NCBI RefSeq assembly: GCF_039954625.1
Contig: NZ_CP157199.1
Coordinates: forward strand, 2,790,001 to 2,854,000
Origin: Pontimicrobium sp. SW4
GTDB taxonomy: Bacteria; Bacteroidota; Bacteroidia; Flavobacteriales; Flavobacteriaceae
Length of the DNA stretch: 64,000 nt
Reading direction: 5' to 3'
The position numbers and the translations under genes were made by a program. This document shows positions 55,394 to 64,000 of this stretch, piece after piece (the stretch's first letter is position 1; each line of letters starts with the position of its first letter). The notes beneath the pieces were generated by a model that saw only the letters and a program-made list of their open reading frames with translations, was not told the DNA's origin and did no database searches.

Positions 55394-56620
55394 TTACACA
55401 TTATTTACACCCCTTTTTAACTCTATTACTGTTATTTCTGGCCAAATACCAACACGTCCAGGATATGCCAAAACTCCAAACCCTCTATTTACATTAATAT
55501 ATTGACCTGCTTCTTTATAAATTCCAGCCCAATATTTATAACGCCATTTTACTGGACTCCACTTAATCCATCCTGGGATTTCAATACCAAATTGCATACC
55601 ATGCGTATGACCACTTAAGGTTAAATGATAATGATAATCGTCATCTATAACTTGATGTTCCCAATGCGAAGGGTCATGACTCATTAATATTTTAAAATCA
55701 TGACTATCTACTCCTTCACTTGCTTTCTTTAAATCGCCTTTTTGTTTAAATCCTTTCCCCCAGTTCTCGACCCCAACAATCGCAATTCGTTGTCCGTTTT
55801 TTTCAATGAATCGACTTTCATTAAGCATTAAATCAAACCCTATATCTTTTTGAATGTTTCTTAAGTCTTCTAAATTTTGCTGCTTTTTTTCGGCTGAATC
55901 CCAATCTACATAATCACCATAATCATGATTTCCTAAAACTGAATAAATACCATCTGTGGCCTTTAGCTTTTTAAAAGTGTCTTTCCAAGGCAGCATTTCG
56001 ATAGCTTTATTATTAACCATATCTCCAGTAAACAAAATAGTGTCCGATTGTTGCTCATTAATTAAATCTACAGCGTAAGAAACCTTTTCTTTATTATCAA
56101 AACTACCACTGTGAAGGTCACTTATTTGGGTAATCTTATAACCATCGAAAGCTTCAGGTAAGTCTTCAAAATATAAAGTGTATTTTAATACTTTAAAATT
56201 GTATTTACCTTTATACATTCCATATAAAAGCGATGTAAATGGTATAGCAGCAAGACCTAAGGCTAGCTGACTAATAAATTTTCGGCGTGATGGTAAATAA
56301 AAATTCTTGTTTGTAGAAAACACTTTATTATATATAGCTAAAACACTTCGAAAAATATCTTCACTAAACATAATAGGTACTACGACTATTTTTAAAGCCA
56401 AAAGCGTTAATAAAAACCCAAAAGCATAACTTTTTTCTAGAGATAAAACCCTCCCATCGCTAGTTTGTGTAAATTGATAGATAAAGTTTCCAACAACAAT
56501 AATAGATACCAAAACATGAAAATAATGTATCCATTTATTTTTTGTTACGGTTTTAATTGCCTGAAAAGCATAAAAATCTACTATTGTATAGATTGCAACA
56601 AAAATTAACCACTTTATCAT
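55394..56620 (-). CDS. membrane-anchored calcineurin-like metallophosphoesterase
   Basis: A 408-residue protein with about four N-terminal membrane helices (1-22, 34-52, 67-88, about 113-135) and a calcineurin-like phosphoesterase domain (about 150-400). All metal motifs are present: ISDLHSG, FTGDMVNN, LGNHDYGD, MSHDPSHW and SGHTHGMQFG. This layout is like the YaeI/YkuE group, which act on lipid-linked phosphates such as UDP-sugars or phospholipids; the substrate here is not known. It stands alone, with an exact -7 box (TATTTTTG) 22 bases before its start. Confidence 0.88.
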   Translation of the reverse strand: MIKWLIFVAIYTIVDFYAFQAIKTVTKNKWIHYFHVLVSIIVVGNFIYQFTQTSDGRVLSLEKSYAFGFLLTLLALKIVVVPIMFSEDIFRSVLAIYNKVFSTNKNFYLPSRRKFISQLALGLAAIPFTSLLYGMYKGKYNFKVLKYTLYFEDLPEAFDGYKITQISDLHSGSFDNKEKVSYAVDLINEQQSDTILFTGDMVNNKAIEMLPWKDTFKKLKATDGIYSVLGNHDYGDYVDWDSAEKKQQNLEDLRNIQKDIGFDLMLNESRFIEKNGQRIAIVGVENWGKGFKQKGDLKKASEGVDSHDFKILMSHDPSHWEHQVIDDDYHYHLTLSGHTHGMQFGIEIPGWIKWSPVKWRYKYWAGIYKEAGQYINVNRGFGVLAYPGRVGIWPEITVIELKRGVNNV

Positions 56621-56641
56621 TTTATCTTTTCCTTATCAGTA

Positions 56642-56649
56642 CAAAAATA
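56642..56649 (-). promoter_or_regulatory. -7 box for the metallophosphoesterase gene
   Basis: Minus-strand TATTTTTG fits TAnnTTTG exactly; no -33 TTG in range. Confidence 0.4.
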
Positions 56650-56851
56650 ACTCCAAAACTTATTTTTAATAACCCTTTTAGCAAACATTAACAATATCAG
56701 ATCATAAAGAGTTGCAAACTGAAAACATGACAGTTAAAAGTATTATTTTTTTCTATCAACTGACACCCAATATTCTTTTTTGACCTTGCTTTTTTTTATT
56801 TAAGATTAGCTAAGTTTTATTATCTTTCAACTTCTATTTCAAAAAACACTA

Positions 56852-59779
56852 ATGAAACAATTTTTTTCCTCCCTCTGCTTTATCCTGATATTATCTAGTT
56901 GTCAAGAAAAAACAAATATTCCTTCTGCAAAAAAAGACAAAAACCTTATCTCTTATGTCAATCCATTCATAGGAACAGGAGGCCATGGTCATACCTATCC
57001 AGGAGCAACCTTGCCTTTTGCCATGATGCAACTCTCTCCAGATACACGTTTAGATGGATGGGATGGTTGCTCAGGCTATCATTATTCCGATAGCTACATT
57101 TACGGTTTCTCACATACACATTTAAGTGGCACAGGAGTTTCCGATTATGGTGATATTCTCTTAATGCCAACAAACGAAGTTATTTTCAATGATGGTGCTG
57201 ATGGGGAAAAAGGCTATCGTGCTCATTTTAGTCATGACAATGAAGTGGCAGAACCTGGCTTCTACAAAGTGTATCTAGACTCCACACAAATTGGTGTTGA
57301 ACTCACTGTTTCAAAAAGAAGTGGTATTCAGAAATACCAATTCTCAGAAGGTTCTAAACAAATTGTGATACTAGATTTAGAACATCGTGATGAAGTACTA
57401 GACTCTAAAGTAAACATGTATTCGAACACAGAAATTGGAGGGCACAGACATTCCAAAGCTTGGGCTACAGATCAATATCTATTTTTCAATATGGAGTTTT
57501 CGAGACCCTTTAAAAACATGACTTTTCTCAACGATGTTAATGAAGGAAAAAAAGTAAAAGTAGCTTTTGAGTTTGACCCCTCAGTAAGTAACATCCTTGA
57601 AATCAAAGTTGGTATTTCACCTGTTGATGAAGAAGGTGCTCGTAAAAACCGAAGGGATGAACTCGATGGAAAATCATTTGAACAAGTAAAAACCGAAGCT
57701 CAAAACATTTGGGAACAACAACTCGAAAAAATTGTGGTTGAAAGTGATAATGATGATTATAAAACCAACTTTTACACATCGATGTATCATGTGAGTATTG
57801 CTCCAAATCTATACCAAGACGTGGATGGCAGATATAGAGGTATGGATTTAGAAATTCATGAAACTAAAGATTTTGATTACTACACAGTCTTTTCACTTTG
57901 GGACACCTACAGAGCTGCACATCCATTATATACGATTATTGAACAAGACAGAACGAATGATTTTATCAATACGTTTTTAGCAAAATATGACGAAGGTGGC
58001 ATCATGCCTATTTGGGATTTATCAGCTTGTTATACAGGTTGTATGATTGGCTATCATGCAGTCCCAGTCATTGCAGATGCTTATTTAAAAGGATTACGAG
58101 GTTATGATATTGATAAAGCTTTTGAAGCCATGAAGCACTCGGCTAATCAAGATAAATTAGGTCTGGAGTCTTATAAATCACTTGGTTATATTCCTGTAGA
58201 ATTTGAAAGTGAGTCGGTGTCTAAAACCCTTGAATACGCTTACGATGATTGGACCATTGCTCAAATGGCAAAAGATTTAGGCAAAGATGATGATTATAAA
58301 ACTTTCTCTGAAAGGGCACAGTATTACAAAAACATTTTTGACCCAGCCTCACAGTTTATGAGAGGTCGTTTCAGAAATACTTGGTTTGCACCTTTCGACC
58401 CTTACGAAGTGAATTTTAATTATACCGAAGCCAATTCATGGCAATATAGTTTTTATGTGCCTCAAGATATTTCAGGATTTATGGATTTGCTTGGAGGAAA
58501 GGATAAATTAGAAGAAAATCTAGATGAATTATTTACTGCTGAAGCTGAAACTTCTGGACGTGACCAAGCAGATATAACAGGTTTAATTGGGCAATATGCG
58601 CATGGTAACGAGCCAAGTCATCACATGGCCTATCTATACAATTTTGTGAATAAGCCTCACAAAACACAAGAGCGTGTTCATCAAATTTTAACCGAATTGT
58701 ATCAAAATGCTCCTGACGGAATTTCGGGAAATGAAGATTGCGGACAAATGAGCGCTTGGTATATTTTGAGTTCTATGGGATTTTATTCCGTTACACCTGC
58801 ATCGAACCAATACATTATAGGTACACCATTATTTCCTAAAGCTACTATTAACTTAGAAAATGACCAGCAATTTACTATTGTGGCTCATAATATTAGTGAT
58901 TCGAATAAATACATTGAAAGTGCCACTCTAAATGGAAAACCTTTAGAAAGAACATTCATATATCATAATGAAGTTGTTGAAGGCGGAACCTTAGAATTTC
59001 AAATGACAAATACGCCTTCAAGTTGGGGAACTAAAGAAGGTCAAGAGCCTAAAACCGAAATCAAAGACCACTTAATTATTCCAGCGCCTTTTATTGCAAA
59101 AGGTGATGTAGCTTTTAAAGGCGAAACAGAAGTTGTTCTTGAAAATGTAGACAAAAACGCAACTATTTTTTACAAACTCGGAGAAGATGATTATAGAAAG
59201 TATGAAGTACCTTTTACTATTTCTGAACCTACATCATTAAGTGTTTATTCTGAAAAGGAAGGCGTCAAAAGTTCTACCATAAGCACTCAATTTTACAAAA
59301 TAGACCCAAACATTTCTATTACATTAGAAACCGAATACGCTAACCAGTATAATGCTGGCGGCGATGATGCACTAATTGATGGCATCGTTGGCGCAAGGGA
59401 TTTTAGAACTGGAACTTGGCAAGGCTATTTTGACGAAGACATAGTTGCGACTGTTGATTTGGGAAGTGAGAAACCAATCAATATCATTTCAGTCAATTTT
59501 TTAAAGGACCAACGCTCATGGATATTTTATCCAACTGAAGTTGAATGTCTAGTTTCAAAGGATGGAAAAAATTTCAAATCCATTGGGAACTTTAAATTTG
59601 AAGAGATTACACCATCTGATGAAGTTGATATAAAAAAAGTTGAATTTAAACTATCAAATAGCAAGTATCGTTATGTAAAACTCATCGCAAAAAAATTAGG
59701 ACAACTTCCTGAATGGCATTTAGGCTATGAACATGATGGAAGAAGCTGGTTGTTTGTAGATGAAATAACAATAAATTAA
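56852..59779 (+). CDS. GH92 alpha-mannosidase lipoprotein with extra C-terminal carbohydrate-binding-type domains
   Basis: A 975-residue glycoside hydrolase family 92 lipoprotein. The N-terminus MKQFFSSLCFILILSSC has a lipobox with C17. The GH92 domain (about 35-730) begins YVNPFIGTGGHGHTYPGATLPFAMMQLSPDT and carries the catalytic-region motifs HGNEPSHH and GNEDCGQMSAWY. GH92 enzymes are calcium-dependent exo-alpha-mannosidases that trim alpha-1,2/1,3/1,4/1,6 mannose. The tail (about 740-830) looks like a CHB_HEX-type module, and about 840-975 like an F5/8 type C (discoidin) module, which the downstream GH92 lacks. A TATCTTTC near 56821 is a near -7 box. First gene of the glycan cluster. Confidence 0.93.
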   Translation: MKQFFSSLCFILILSSCQEKTNIPSAKKDKNLISYVNPFIGTGGHGHTYPGATLPFAMMQLSPDTRLDGWDGCSGYHYSDSYIYGFSHTHLSGTGVSDYGDILLMPTNEVIFNDGADGEKGYRAHFSHDNEVAEPGFYKVYLDSTQIGVELTVSKRSGIQKYQFSEGSKQIVILDLEHRDEVLDSKVNMYSNTEIGGHRHSKAWATDQYLFFNMEFSRPFKNMTFLNDVNEGKKVKVAFEFDPSVSNILEIKVGISPVDEEGARKNRRDELDGKSFEQVKTEAQNIWEQQLEKIVVESDNDDYKTNFYTSMYHVSIAPNLYQDVDGRYRGMDLEIHETKDFDYYTVFSLWDTYRAAHPLYTIIEQDRTNDFINTFLAKYDEGGIMPIWDLSACYTGCMIGYHAVPVIADAYLKGLRGYDIDKAFEAMKHSANQDKLGLESYKSLGYIPVEFESESVSKTLEYAYDDWTIAQMAKDLGKDDDYKTFSERAQYYKNIFDPASQFMRGRFRNTWFAPFDPYEVNFNYTEANSWQYSFYVPQDISGFMDLLGGKDKLEENLDELFTAEAETSGRDQADITGLIGQYAHGNEPSHHMAYLYNFVNKPHKTQERVHQILTELYQNAPDGISGNEDCGQMSAWYILSSMGFYSVTPASNQYIIGTPLFPKATINLENDQQFTIVAHNISDSNKYIESATLNGKPLERTFIYHNEVVEGGTLEFQMTNTPSSWGTKEGQEPKTEIKDHLIIPAPFIAKGDVAFKGETEVVLENVDKNATIFYKLGEDDYRKYEVPFTISEPTSLSVYSEKEGVKSSTISTQFYKIDPNISITLETEYANQYNAGGDDALIDGIVGARDFRTGTWQGYFDEDIVATVDLGSEKPINIISVNFLKDQRSWIFYPTEVECLVSKDGKNFKSIGNFKFEEITPSDEVDIKKVEFKLSNSKYRYVKLIAKKLGQLPEWHLGYEHDGRSWLFVDEITIN

Positions 59780-59783
59780 AAAC

Positions 59784-61097
59784 ATGAACCAACCAAAATC
59801 TTATCGTTCCTCATTCATTCTGCTAACCACACTATTCTTCCTTTGGGGATTTATAACGGTTTTAGTCGATTCTTTAATTCCGCGATTGCGTGAGCTATTT
59901 ACACTAACCTACTTTCAAGCAGGTTTAGTCCAATTTGCTTTTTTTGGAGCCTATTTCTTGCTGTCTATTCCAGCAAGTTATATTTTATCTAAAATTGGGT
60001 ACAAAAAAGGGATAATTCTTGGTTTATTAACGATGGCAGCTGGTTGTTTATTATTTTATCCTGCAGCCTCCTATCGTGTATTTGGAATTTTCATGTTAGC
60101 TTATTTTATTTTAGCTGGAGGTATGACCATTTTACAAGTGGCTGCCAATCCGTTTGTGGCGGTTTTAGGTAGTGAAGATGGTGCTTCAAGCCGTTTAAAC
60201 TTATCACAAGCTTTCAACTCCCTAGGAACGGCCATTGCTCCTGCAGTTGGTGCTTTATTTATTTTGAGTGACACCATAAAAACCGAAGATGAAATTGCGG
60301 CTTTAACCGAAATAGCAAAAGACAGCTATTTAGCTTCCGAAGCTTCTGCGGTACAAACGCCCTTTTTAGGATTGGCTTTGTTTATTGGACTCATTGCAGT
60401 CGTTTTTCTTTTTGCAAAGCTCCCAAAAATGATAAGCGAAACCGAAACAGGAACCTATGCTGAAGCTTTTAAAAATAAAAATTTAATGCTCGGTGTGCTT
60501 GGTATTTTCTTTTACGTAGGTGCCGAAGTTGCCATTGGTAGTTATTTAGTGAACTACTTTTTAGATATGAATTTGGTAGACGTCATTAAGGAAAATGGAT
60601 TGATGAAATCTATTGCTGAAGGTATTCTTAATTCAGGTATAACTGAAAATGACAATAAAGCCATTGTTGGCGTATTTGTGACCTTCTATTGGTCCGGAGC
60701 AATGATTGGACGTTTTGTAGGCTCATATCTCACACGAATAATGAAGCCAGGTAAAGTCCTTGGTATATTCGCAACCATTGCTATTCTTTTGATTCTTATT
60801 TCTATTAGCACAACTGGTTTGGTGAGTATGTGGAGTATTTTGGCAGTAGGATTATTTAATTCCATTATGTTCCCAACCATTTTTACTTTATCTATTGATG
60901 GTATTGGCGAATTAAAGCCTAAAGGCTCCGGATTGTTATGCACAGCTATTGTTGGTGGCGCATTAATTCCACCTCTGTATGGTTATTTAACAGATCAAAT
61001 AGGATTTAAAACAGCTTTGTTCTTTATTATCATCTGTTACTCATACATACTCTGGTTTGGTTATAGAAATTCAAAAAAATCTGTTCAACATGCATAA
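59784..61097 (+). CDS. FucP-type sugar:H+ symporter (MFS)
   Basis: A 437-residue major facilitator with about twelve helices. FLWGFITVLVDSLIPRLRELFTLTYFQAGLVQFAFFGAYF is the signature of the FucP/glucose-galactose branch, and the middle of the protein keeps GGMTILQVAANPFV and the NLSQAFNSLG region. It is placed between two GH92 genes, four bases after the first and overlapping the second by eight bases. By context it probably imports mannose or another sugar released by these enzymes; the substrate is inferred. Length normal. Confidence 0.93.
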   Translation: MNQPKSYRSSFILLTTLFFLWGFITVLVDSLIPRLRELFTLTYFQAGLVQFAFFGAYFLLSIPASYILSKIGYKKGIILGLLTMAAGCLLFYPAASYRVFGIFMLAYFILAGGMTILQVAANPFVAVLGSEDGASSRLNLSQAFNSLGTAIAPAVGALFILSDTIKTEDEIAALTEIAKDSYLASEASAVQTPFLGLALFIGLIAVVFLFAKLPKMISETETGTYAEAFKNKNLMLGVLGIFFYVGAEVAIGSYLVNYFLDMNLVDVIKENGLMKSIAEGILNSGITENDNKAIVGVFVTFYWSGAMIGRFVGSYLTRIMKPGKVLGIFATIAILLILISISTTGLVSMWSILAVGLFNSIMFPTIFTLSIDGIGELKPKGSGLLCTAIVGGALIPPLYGYLTDQIGFKTALFFIIICYSYILWFGYRNSKKSVQHA

Positions 61098-63417
61098 AAA
61101 AATTGCATTCATCCTATTACTTGGAATTGTTTTCAATTGCAAAAATGAAACCGCTTCTGTTGAAAAAATAATAACAAATTCATCTGAAACCGATTATACG
61201 CAATTTGTTAATCCATTCATAGGCACCAGTAAAATGGGACATGTTTTTCCAGGTGCAACAGCGCCTTTTGGAATGGTACAATTAAGTCCGCAAACCAACT
61301 TTGAAGTCATGCATAATGAAAATGGTAGTTATAATACTGAAACCTATGAGTATTGTGCAGGTTATCAATATCGTGATTCGACTATAATTGGATTTGCACA
61401 CACCAATTTTAGTGGTACAGGCCATTCCGATTTAGGAGATTTCCTAGTTATGCCAACTATTGGGAATTTGGTACTTGATCCATTAGAAACAGAGCAAGGT
61501 AACAAAGGCTTTTACTCTGTATTTTCACATGATAATGAAGAGGCCTCTCCAGGTTATTACAAAGTAAATTTGGATAGTTATAATATAAAAGCCGAATTAA
61601 CGGCAAGCGAACGCGTAGGATTTCATCAATATACCTTTCCGGAATCTGATGATGCACACATTATTTTAGATTTGGTTTACAACGTGTATCATCACGACAA
61701 TAAAAATGTGTGGACCTTTATTCGTGTAGAAAATGATTCCCTTATTACAGGATATAGACAAACTAAAGGTTGGGCAAGAACCAAAAAAGTGTTTTTTGCG
61801 ATGCAGTTTTCTAAACCTTTTAAAAGCTATGGCCACAAAAAATACGATGAGATTAAATACGATGGGTTTTACAGACGCTTCAAGCAAGATGAAAATTTCC
61901 CAGAAATGGCAGGAAAGGATATTCGTGCTTACTTTAATTTTGACACAGAAGAAGGTGAAAAAATCAATGTCAAATTTGCCTTATCTCCAGTAAGTTCAGC
62001 TGGAGCATTGAAGAATTTGGAGGCTGAAATTCCACATTGGGATTTTGCGAAAACCAAAGAAGAAACCAAAGAAAAATGGAATAAAGAACTTTCTAAAATT
62101 GAAGTAAAGACTTTAACAGAGGCCGATAGAACAACGTTTTACACTGCCATGTACCATACCAATCTATCTCCTATTTTATACGAAGATGTAGATGGACAAT
62201 ATCGTGGACTAGATCAAAATATCCATCAATCAGAAGGGTTTACCAATTACACTATTTTTTCACTTTGGGATACGTATCGCGCGCTACATCCTTTGTTTAA
62301 CATCACACAACCTGAACGCAACAATGACATGATAAAAAGCATGTTAGCTCATCACGATGAAAGTGTTCATAACATGCTACCTATTTGGTCGCATTATGCT
62401 AATGAGAATTGGTGTATGATTGGCTATCATGCTACCTCAGTGATTGCTGATGCAATGGCAAAAAACGTAGGTGATTTTAGCCATGAACGCGCTTTACAAG
62501 CATCAGTAAATACGGCAAATGTTAGATATTTTGATGGATTAGGAGAATATATCGATTACAAATATGTTCCAGACGATTTAAGTCATTCATCTGTTTCAAA
62601 AACCTTAGAGTATGCCTATAACGATTGGTGTATTGCCCAAATGGCAAAACAAGTTGGAAATACTTCAACGGAAGAAAAATTCATGAAACGTTCAGAATAT
62701 TACAACAATGTTTACGACCCAAAAATTGGGTATATGCGACCAAAGCTTTCGGATGGAAATTTCAGAAAAAACTTTGACCCAATGGACACACATGGACAAG
62801 GCTTTATTGAAGGTAACGCATGGAATTATGGCTTATATGTGCCACAAAATATTGATAAAATGGTTGATATGATGGGAGGCAAAGAACGCTTCACTCAACA
62901 TTTAGATTCTTTATTCACAATGGACATCGATGAAAAATATATTGAAAAACACGAAGATATTACTCGTGATGGAATAATTGGCAATTATGTGCATGGCAAC
63001 GAACCAGGACATCATATTCCCTATTTATACAATTGGACAGGTCATCCTGAAAAGACCCAATCTCGTGTACGCATGATTATGGACACTATGTATGGTCCAA
63101 CTGTTGAAGGTTTGTGTGGTAATGACGATGCAGGACAAATGAGTGCTTGGTACATTTTTAGTAGTTTAGGATTTTATCCTGTAACACCTGGCTCTGCTGA
63201 TTATGCTTTAGGAAGTCCTTCATTGAAAGAAGCTAAAATCCATTTAGACAATGGAAAGACTTTAACTATTAAAGCCAATAATCAAAGCAAAGACAATGTA
63301 TATGTGCAAAGCGTTTCTATAAATGGAAAAGCCTTAAAAGACAACTTATTGTCGCATTTGGATATTATGAATGGAGGTGAAATCATATTCGAAATGTCAA
63401 ATCAACCAAAAAAATAA
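61090..63417 (+). CDS. GH92 alpha-mannosidase lipoprotein, second copy
   Basis: About 775 residues from MHKKIAFILLLGIVFNC at 61090, with C17 as probable lipidation site. A frame opening at 61057 would lie wholly in the transporter gene and is not credible. The GH92 domain spans nearly the whole protein: FVNPFIGTSKMGHVFPGATAPFGMVQLSPQT at the start, HGNEPGHHIPYLYNW and GNDDAGQMSAWYIFSSLGFYPVTPGS near the end. It is a clear but distant paralogue of the first GH92 and has no added C-terminal modules, so the two may differ in linkage preference. It overlaps the transporter by eight bases and the next gene begins four bases later. Confidence 0.93.
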   Translation: MHKKIAFILLLGIVFNCKNETASVEKIITNSSETDYTQFVNPFIGTSKMGHVFPGATAPFGMVQLSPQTNFEVMHNENGSYNTETYEYCAGYQYRDSTIIGFAHTNFSGTGHSDLGDFLVMPTIGNLVLDPLETEQGNKGFYSVFSHDNEEASPGYYKVNLDSYNIKAELTASERVGFHQYTFPESDDAHIILDLVYNVYHHDNKNVWTFIRVENDSLITGYRQTKGWARTKKVFFAMQFSKPFKSYGHKKYDEIKYDGFYRRFKQDENFPEMAGKDIRAYFNFDTEEGEKINVKFALSPVSSAGALKNLEAEIPHWDFAKTKEETKEKWNKELSKIEVKTLTEADRTTFYTAMYHTNLSPILYEDVDGQYRGLDQNIHQSEGFTNYTIFSLWDTYRALHPLFNITQPERNNDMIKSMLAHHDESVHNMLPIWSHYANENWCMIGYHATSVIADAMAKNVGDFSHERALQASVNTANVRYFDGLGEYIDYKYVPDDLSHSSVSKTLEYAYNDWCIAQMAKQVGNTSTEEKFMKRSEYYNNVYDPKIGYMRPKLSDGNFRKNFDPMDTHGQGFIEGNAWNYGLYVPQNIDKMVDMMGGKERFTQHLDSLFTMDIDEKYIEKHEDITRDGIIGNYVHGNEPGHHIPYLYNWTGHPEKTQSRVRMIMDTMYGPTVEGLCGNDDAGQMSAWYIFSSLGFYPVTPGSADYALGSPSLKEAKIHLDNGKTLTIKANNQSKDNVYVQSVSINGKALKDNLLSHLDIMNGGEIIFEMSNQPKK

Positions 63418-63421
63418 TATT

Positions 63422-64000
63422 ATGAAACGTAGAAACTTTATAAAAAACGCATCCTTAACAGGAGTTGGCATTACAGTAGGAGCTTCGGCAATAGCTTGTA
63501 ATGAACAAGAAAAATCATCTTCAAGCGAAGTCACATCAATTGACAAATCAAAATTCCCTATTGCTATTTGTACATGGGGATTTGCAGAAGCTAATGCCAA
63601 AGCAGGTGAGGCATTATCAAAAAATTTATCGGCTTTAGATGCAGCCATAGAAGGTGTTGCAGTTGAAGAAGAAAATATAAAAAATACAACCGTTGGTAAA
63701 GGCGGCGCACCAGATAGAGATGGCAACGTTACGCTTGATGCATGCGTTATGGATTCTAATGGTGATTGTGGTTCTGTGCTATGTGTTGAGAATATTACTA
63801 ACGTTGCAGCTTTAGCCAAAAAAGTGATGGAAGATACGCCTCACGTAATGCTAGCTGGAAAAGGTGCTGAAGAATTTGCCTATACACAAGGATTTAAAAA
63901 AGAAGAACTTTTAACAGAAACATCAAAAGAAGCATGGGTAAAATGGAAAGAAACTTCTAAATACCAACCAATTATTAATATTGAAAATCACGACACTATT
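63422..64000 (+). CDS. glycosylasparaginase (N4-(beta-N-acetylglucosaminyl)-L-asparaginase), partial
   Basis: The frame opens at 63422 and is open for 193 codons to the window end. MKRRNFIKNASLTGVGITVGASAIAC is a twin-arginine-type signal with a cysteine at residue 26, so export, possibly as a lipoprotein, is likely. The alpha-chain region is recognisable: AICTWGFAEANAKAGEALS, LDAAIEGVAVEE and GAPDRDGNVTLDACVMDSNGDCGSVLC. The last residues are NHDTI, where the Asp-Thr bond (D191-T192) is the autocleavage site and Thr the N-terminal nucleophile. The enzyme releases Asn from GlcNAc-Asn. It closes the glycan cluster that starts with GH92. Confidence 0.93.
   Translation, partial: MKRRNFIKNASLTGVGITVGASAIACNEQEKSSSSEVTSIDKSKFPIAICTWGFAEANAKAGEALSKNLSALDAAIEGVAVEEENIKNTTVGKGGAPDRDGNVTLDACVMDSNGDCGSVLCVENITNVAALAKKVMEDTPHVMLAGKGAEEFAYTQGFKKEELLTETSKEAWVKWKETSKYQPIINIENHDTI

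Noticed and set aside
61057..61089. Longer N-terminus for the second GH92
   Set aside because: The added residues are in the transporter gene, and the lipoprotein signal begins only at 61090.
63397..63819. A 140-codon open frame on the minus strand at the window end
   Set aside because: It lies opposite the start of glycosylasparaginase, which has clear family motifs; the antisense product has none.
1..64000. CRISPR arrays, insertion sequences, prophage or integrase genes
   Set aside because: I found no spaced direct repeats, transposase or integrase motifs or phage structural genes; the tRNA-Gln gene has no integrase or truncated copy near it.

Overview
The window looks like a chromosomal segment of a marine-type member of the Flavobacteriaceae (Bacteroidota). 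This is inferred from the AT-rich sequence, the -7 boxes of TAnnTTTG form in front of many genes, the gliding/type IX secretion genes (sprA, a remB-like gene, PorP/SprF, type A and type B sorting domains), and the alternative complex III plus caa3-type oxidase arrangement typical of aerobic flavobacteria. I see no rRNA, CRISPR array, insertion sequence or prophage. Nearly all the DNA is coding, most of it on the minus strand up to about 50.9 kb and mixed after that.

Layout. 1-4.8 kb (minus) carries oxidase accessory genes: heme O synthase, two subunit III proteins, subunit IV, a SCO-like protein without cysteines, a true SCO1, and the start of a DUF420 protein cut by the window edge. 4.9-6.0 kb has a secreted metallo-beta-lactamase-fold hydrolase and a small unknown gene. 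6.1-19.4 kb (minus) is a surface and gliding block: ruvA-sprA-gcvH-vanZ-like, then three tandem tonB paralogues each with its own terminator, then a RemB-like outer-membrane protein whose N-terminus resembles the TonB C-terminal domain. 19.4-23.8 kb has maeB, queG and ruvB; small palindromic repeats sit directly before the queG and ruvB start codons.

24-33.4 kb (minus) holds a type A T9SS cargo protein and a three-gene surface cluster (OmpA/PD40 protein, PorP/SprF, 1389-residue type B adhesin-like protein). 33.7-45.4 kb is one long respiratory operon, actABCDEF followed by coxB and coxA. It encodes quinol oxidation and cytochrome c oxidation as one transcription unit and works with the assembly genes at 1-4.8 kb. 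45.5-50.9 kb contains a SPOR-domain protein, the rimP-nusA-infB operon and tRNA-Gln(UUG). 51-56.6 kb carries a GT117/DUF2723 membrane protein, a polysaccharide deacetylase, a thioredoxin-fold protein without the CxxC, and a metallophosphoesterase. 56.9-64 kb (plus) is a glycan-degradation cluster: two GH92 alpha-mannosidase lipoproteins, a FucP-type sugar transporter between them, and a glycosylasparaginase cut by the window end. Together these suggest breakdown of N-linked high-mannose glycans down to the GlcNAc-Asn link.

Most of the content is recognisable. The points I find most worth checking are: hairpins placed right in front of start codons (rimP, ruvB, queG, SCO-like gene); a possible attenuator in the rimP-nusA-infB leader; the tonB triplication next to a RemB-like protein with a TonB-type domain; a helix-hairpin-helix tail on ActC; and the N-glycan cluster. 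I do not see a clearly unprecedented multi-gene system.
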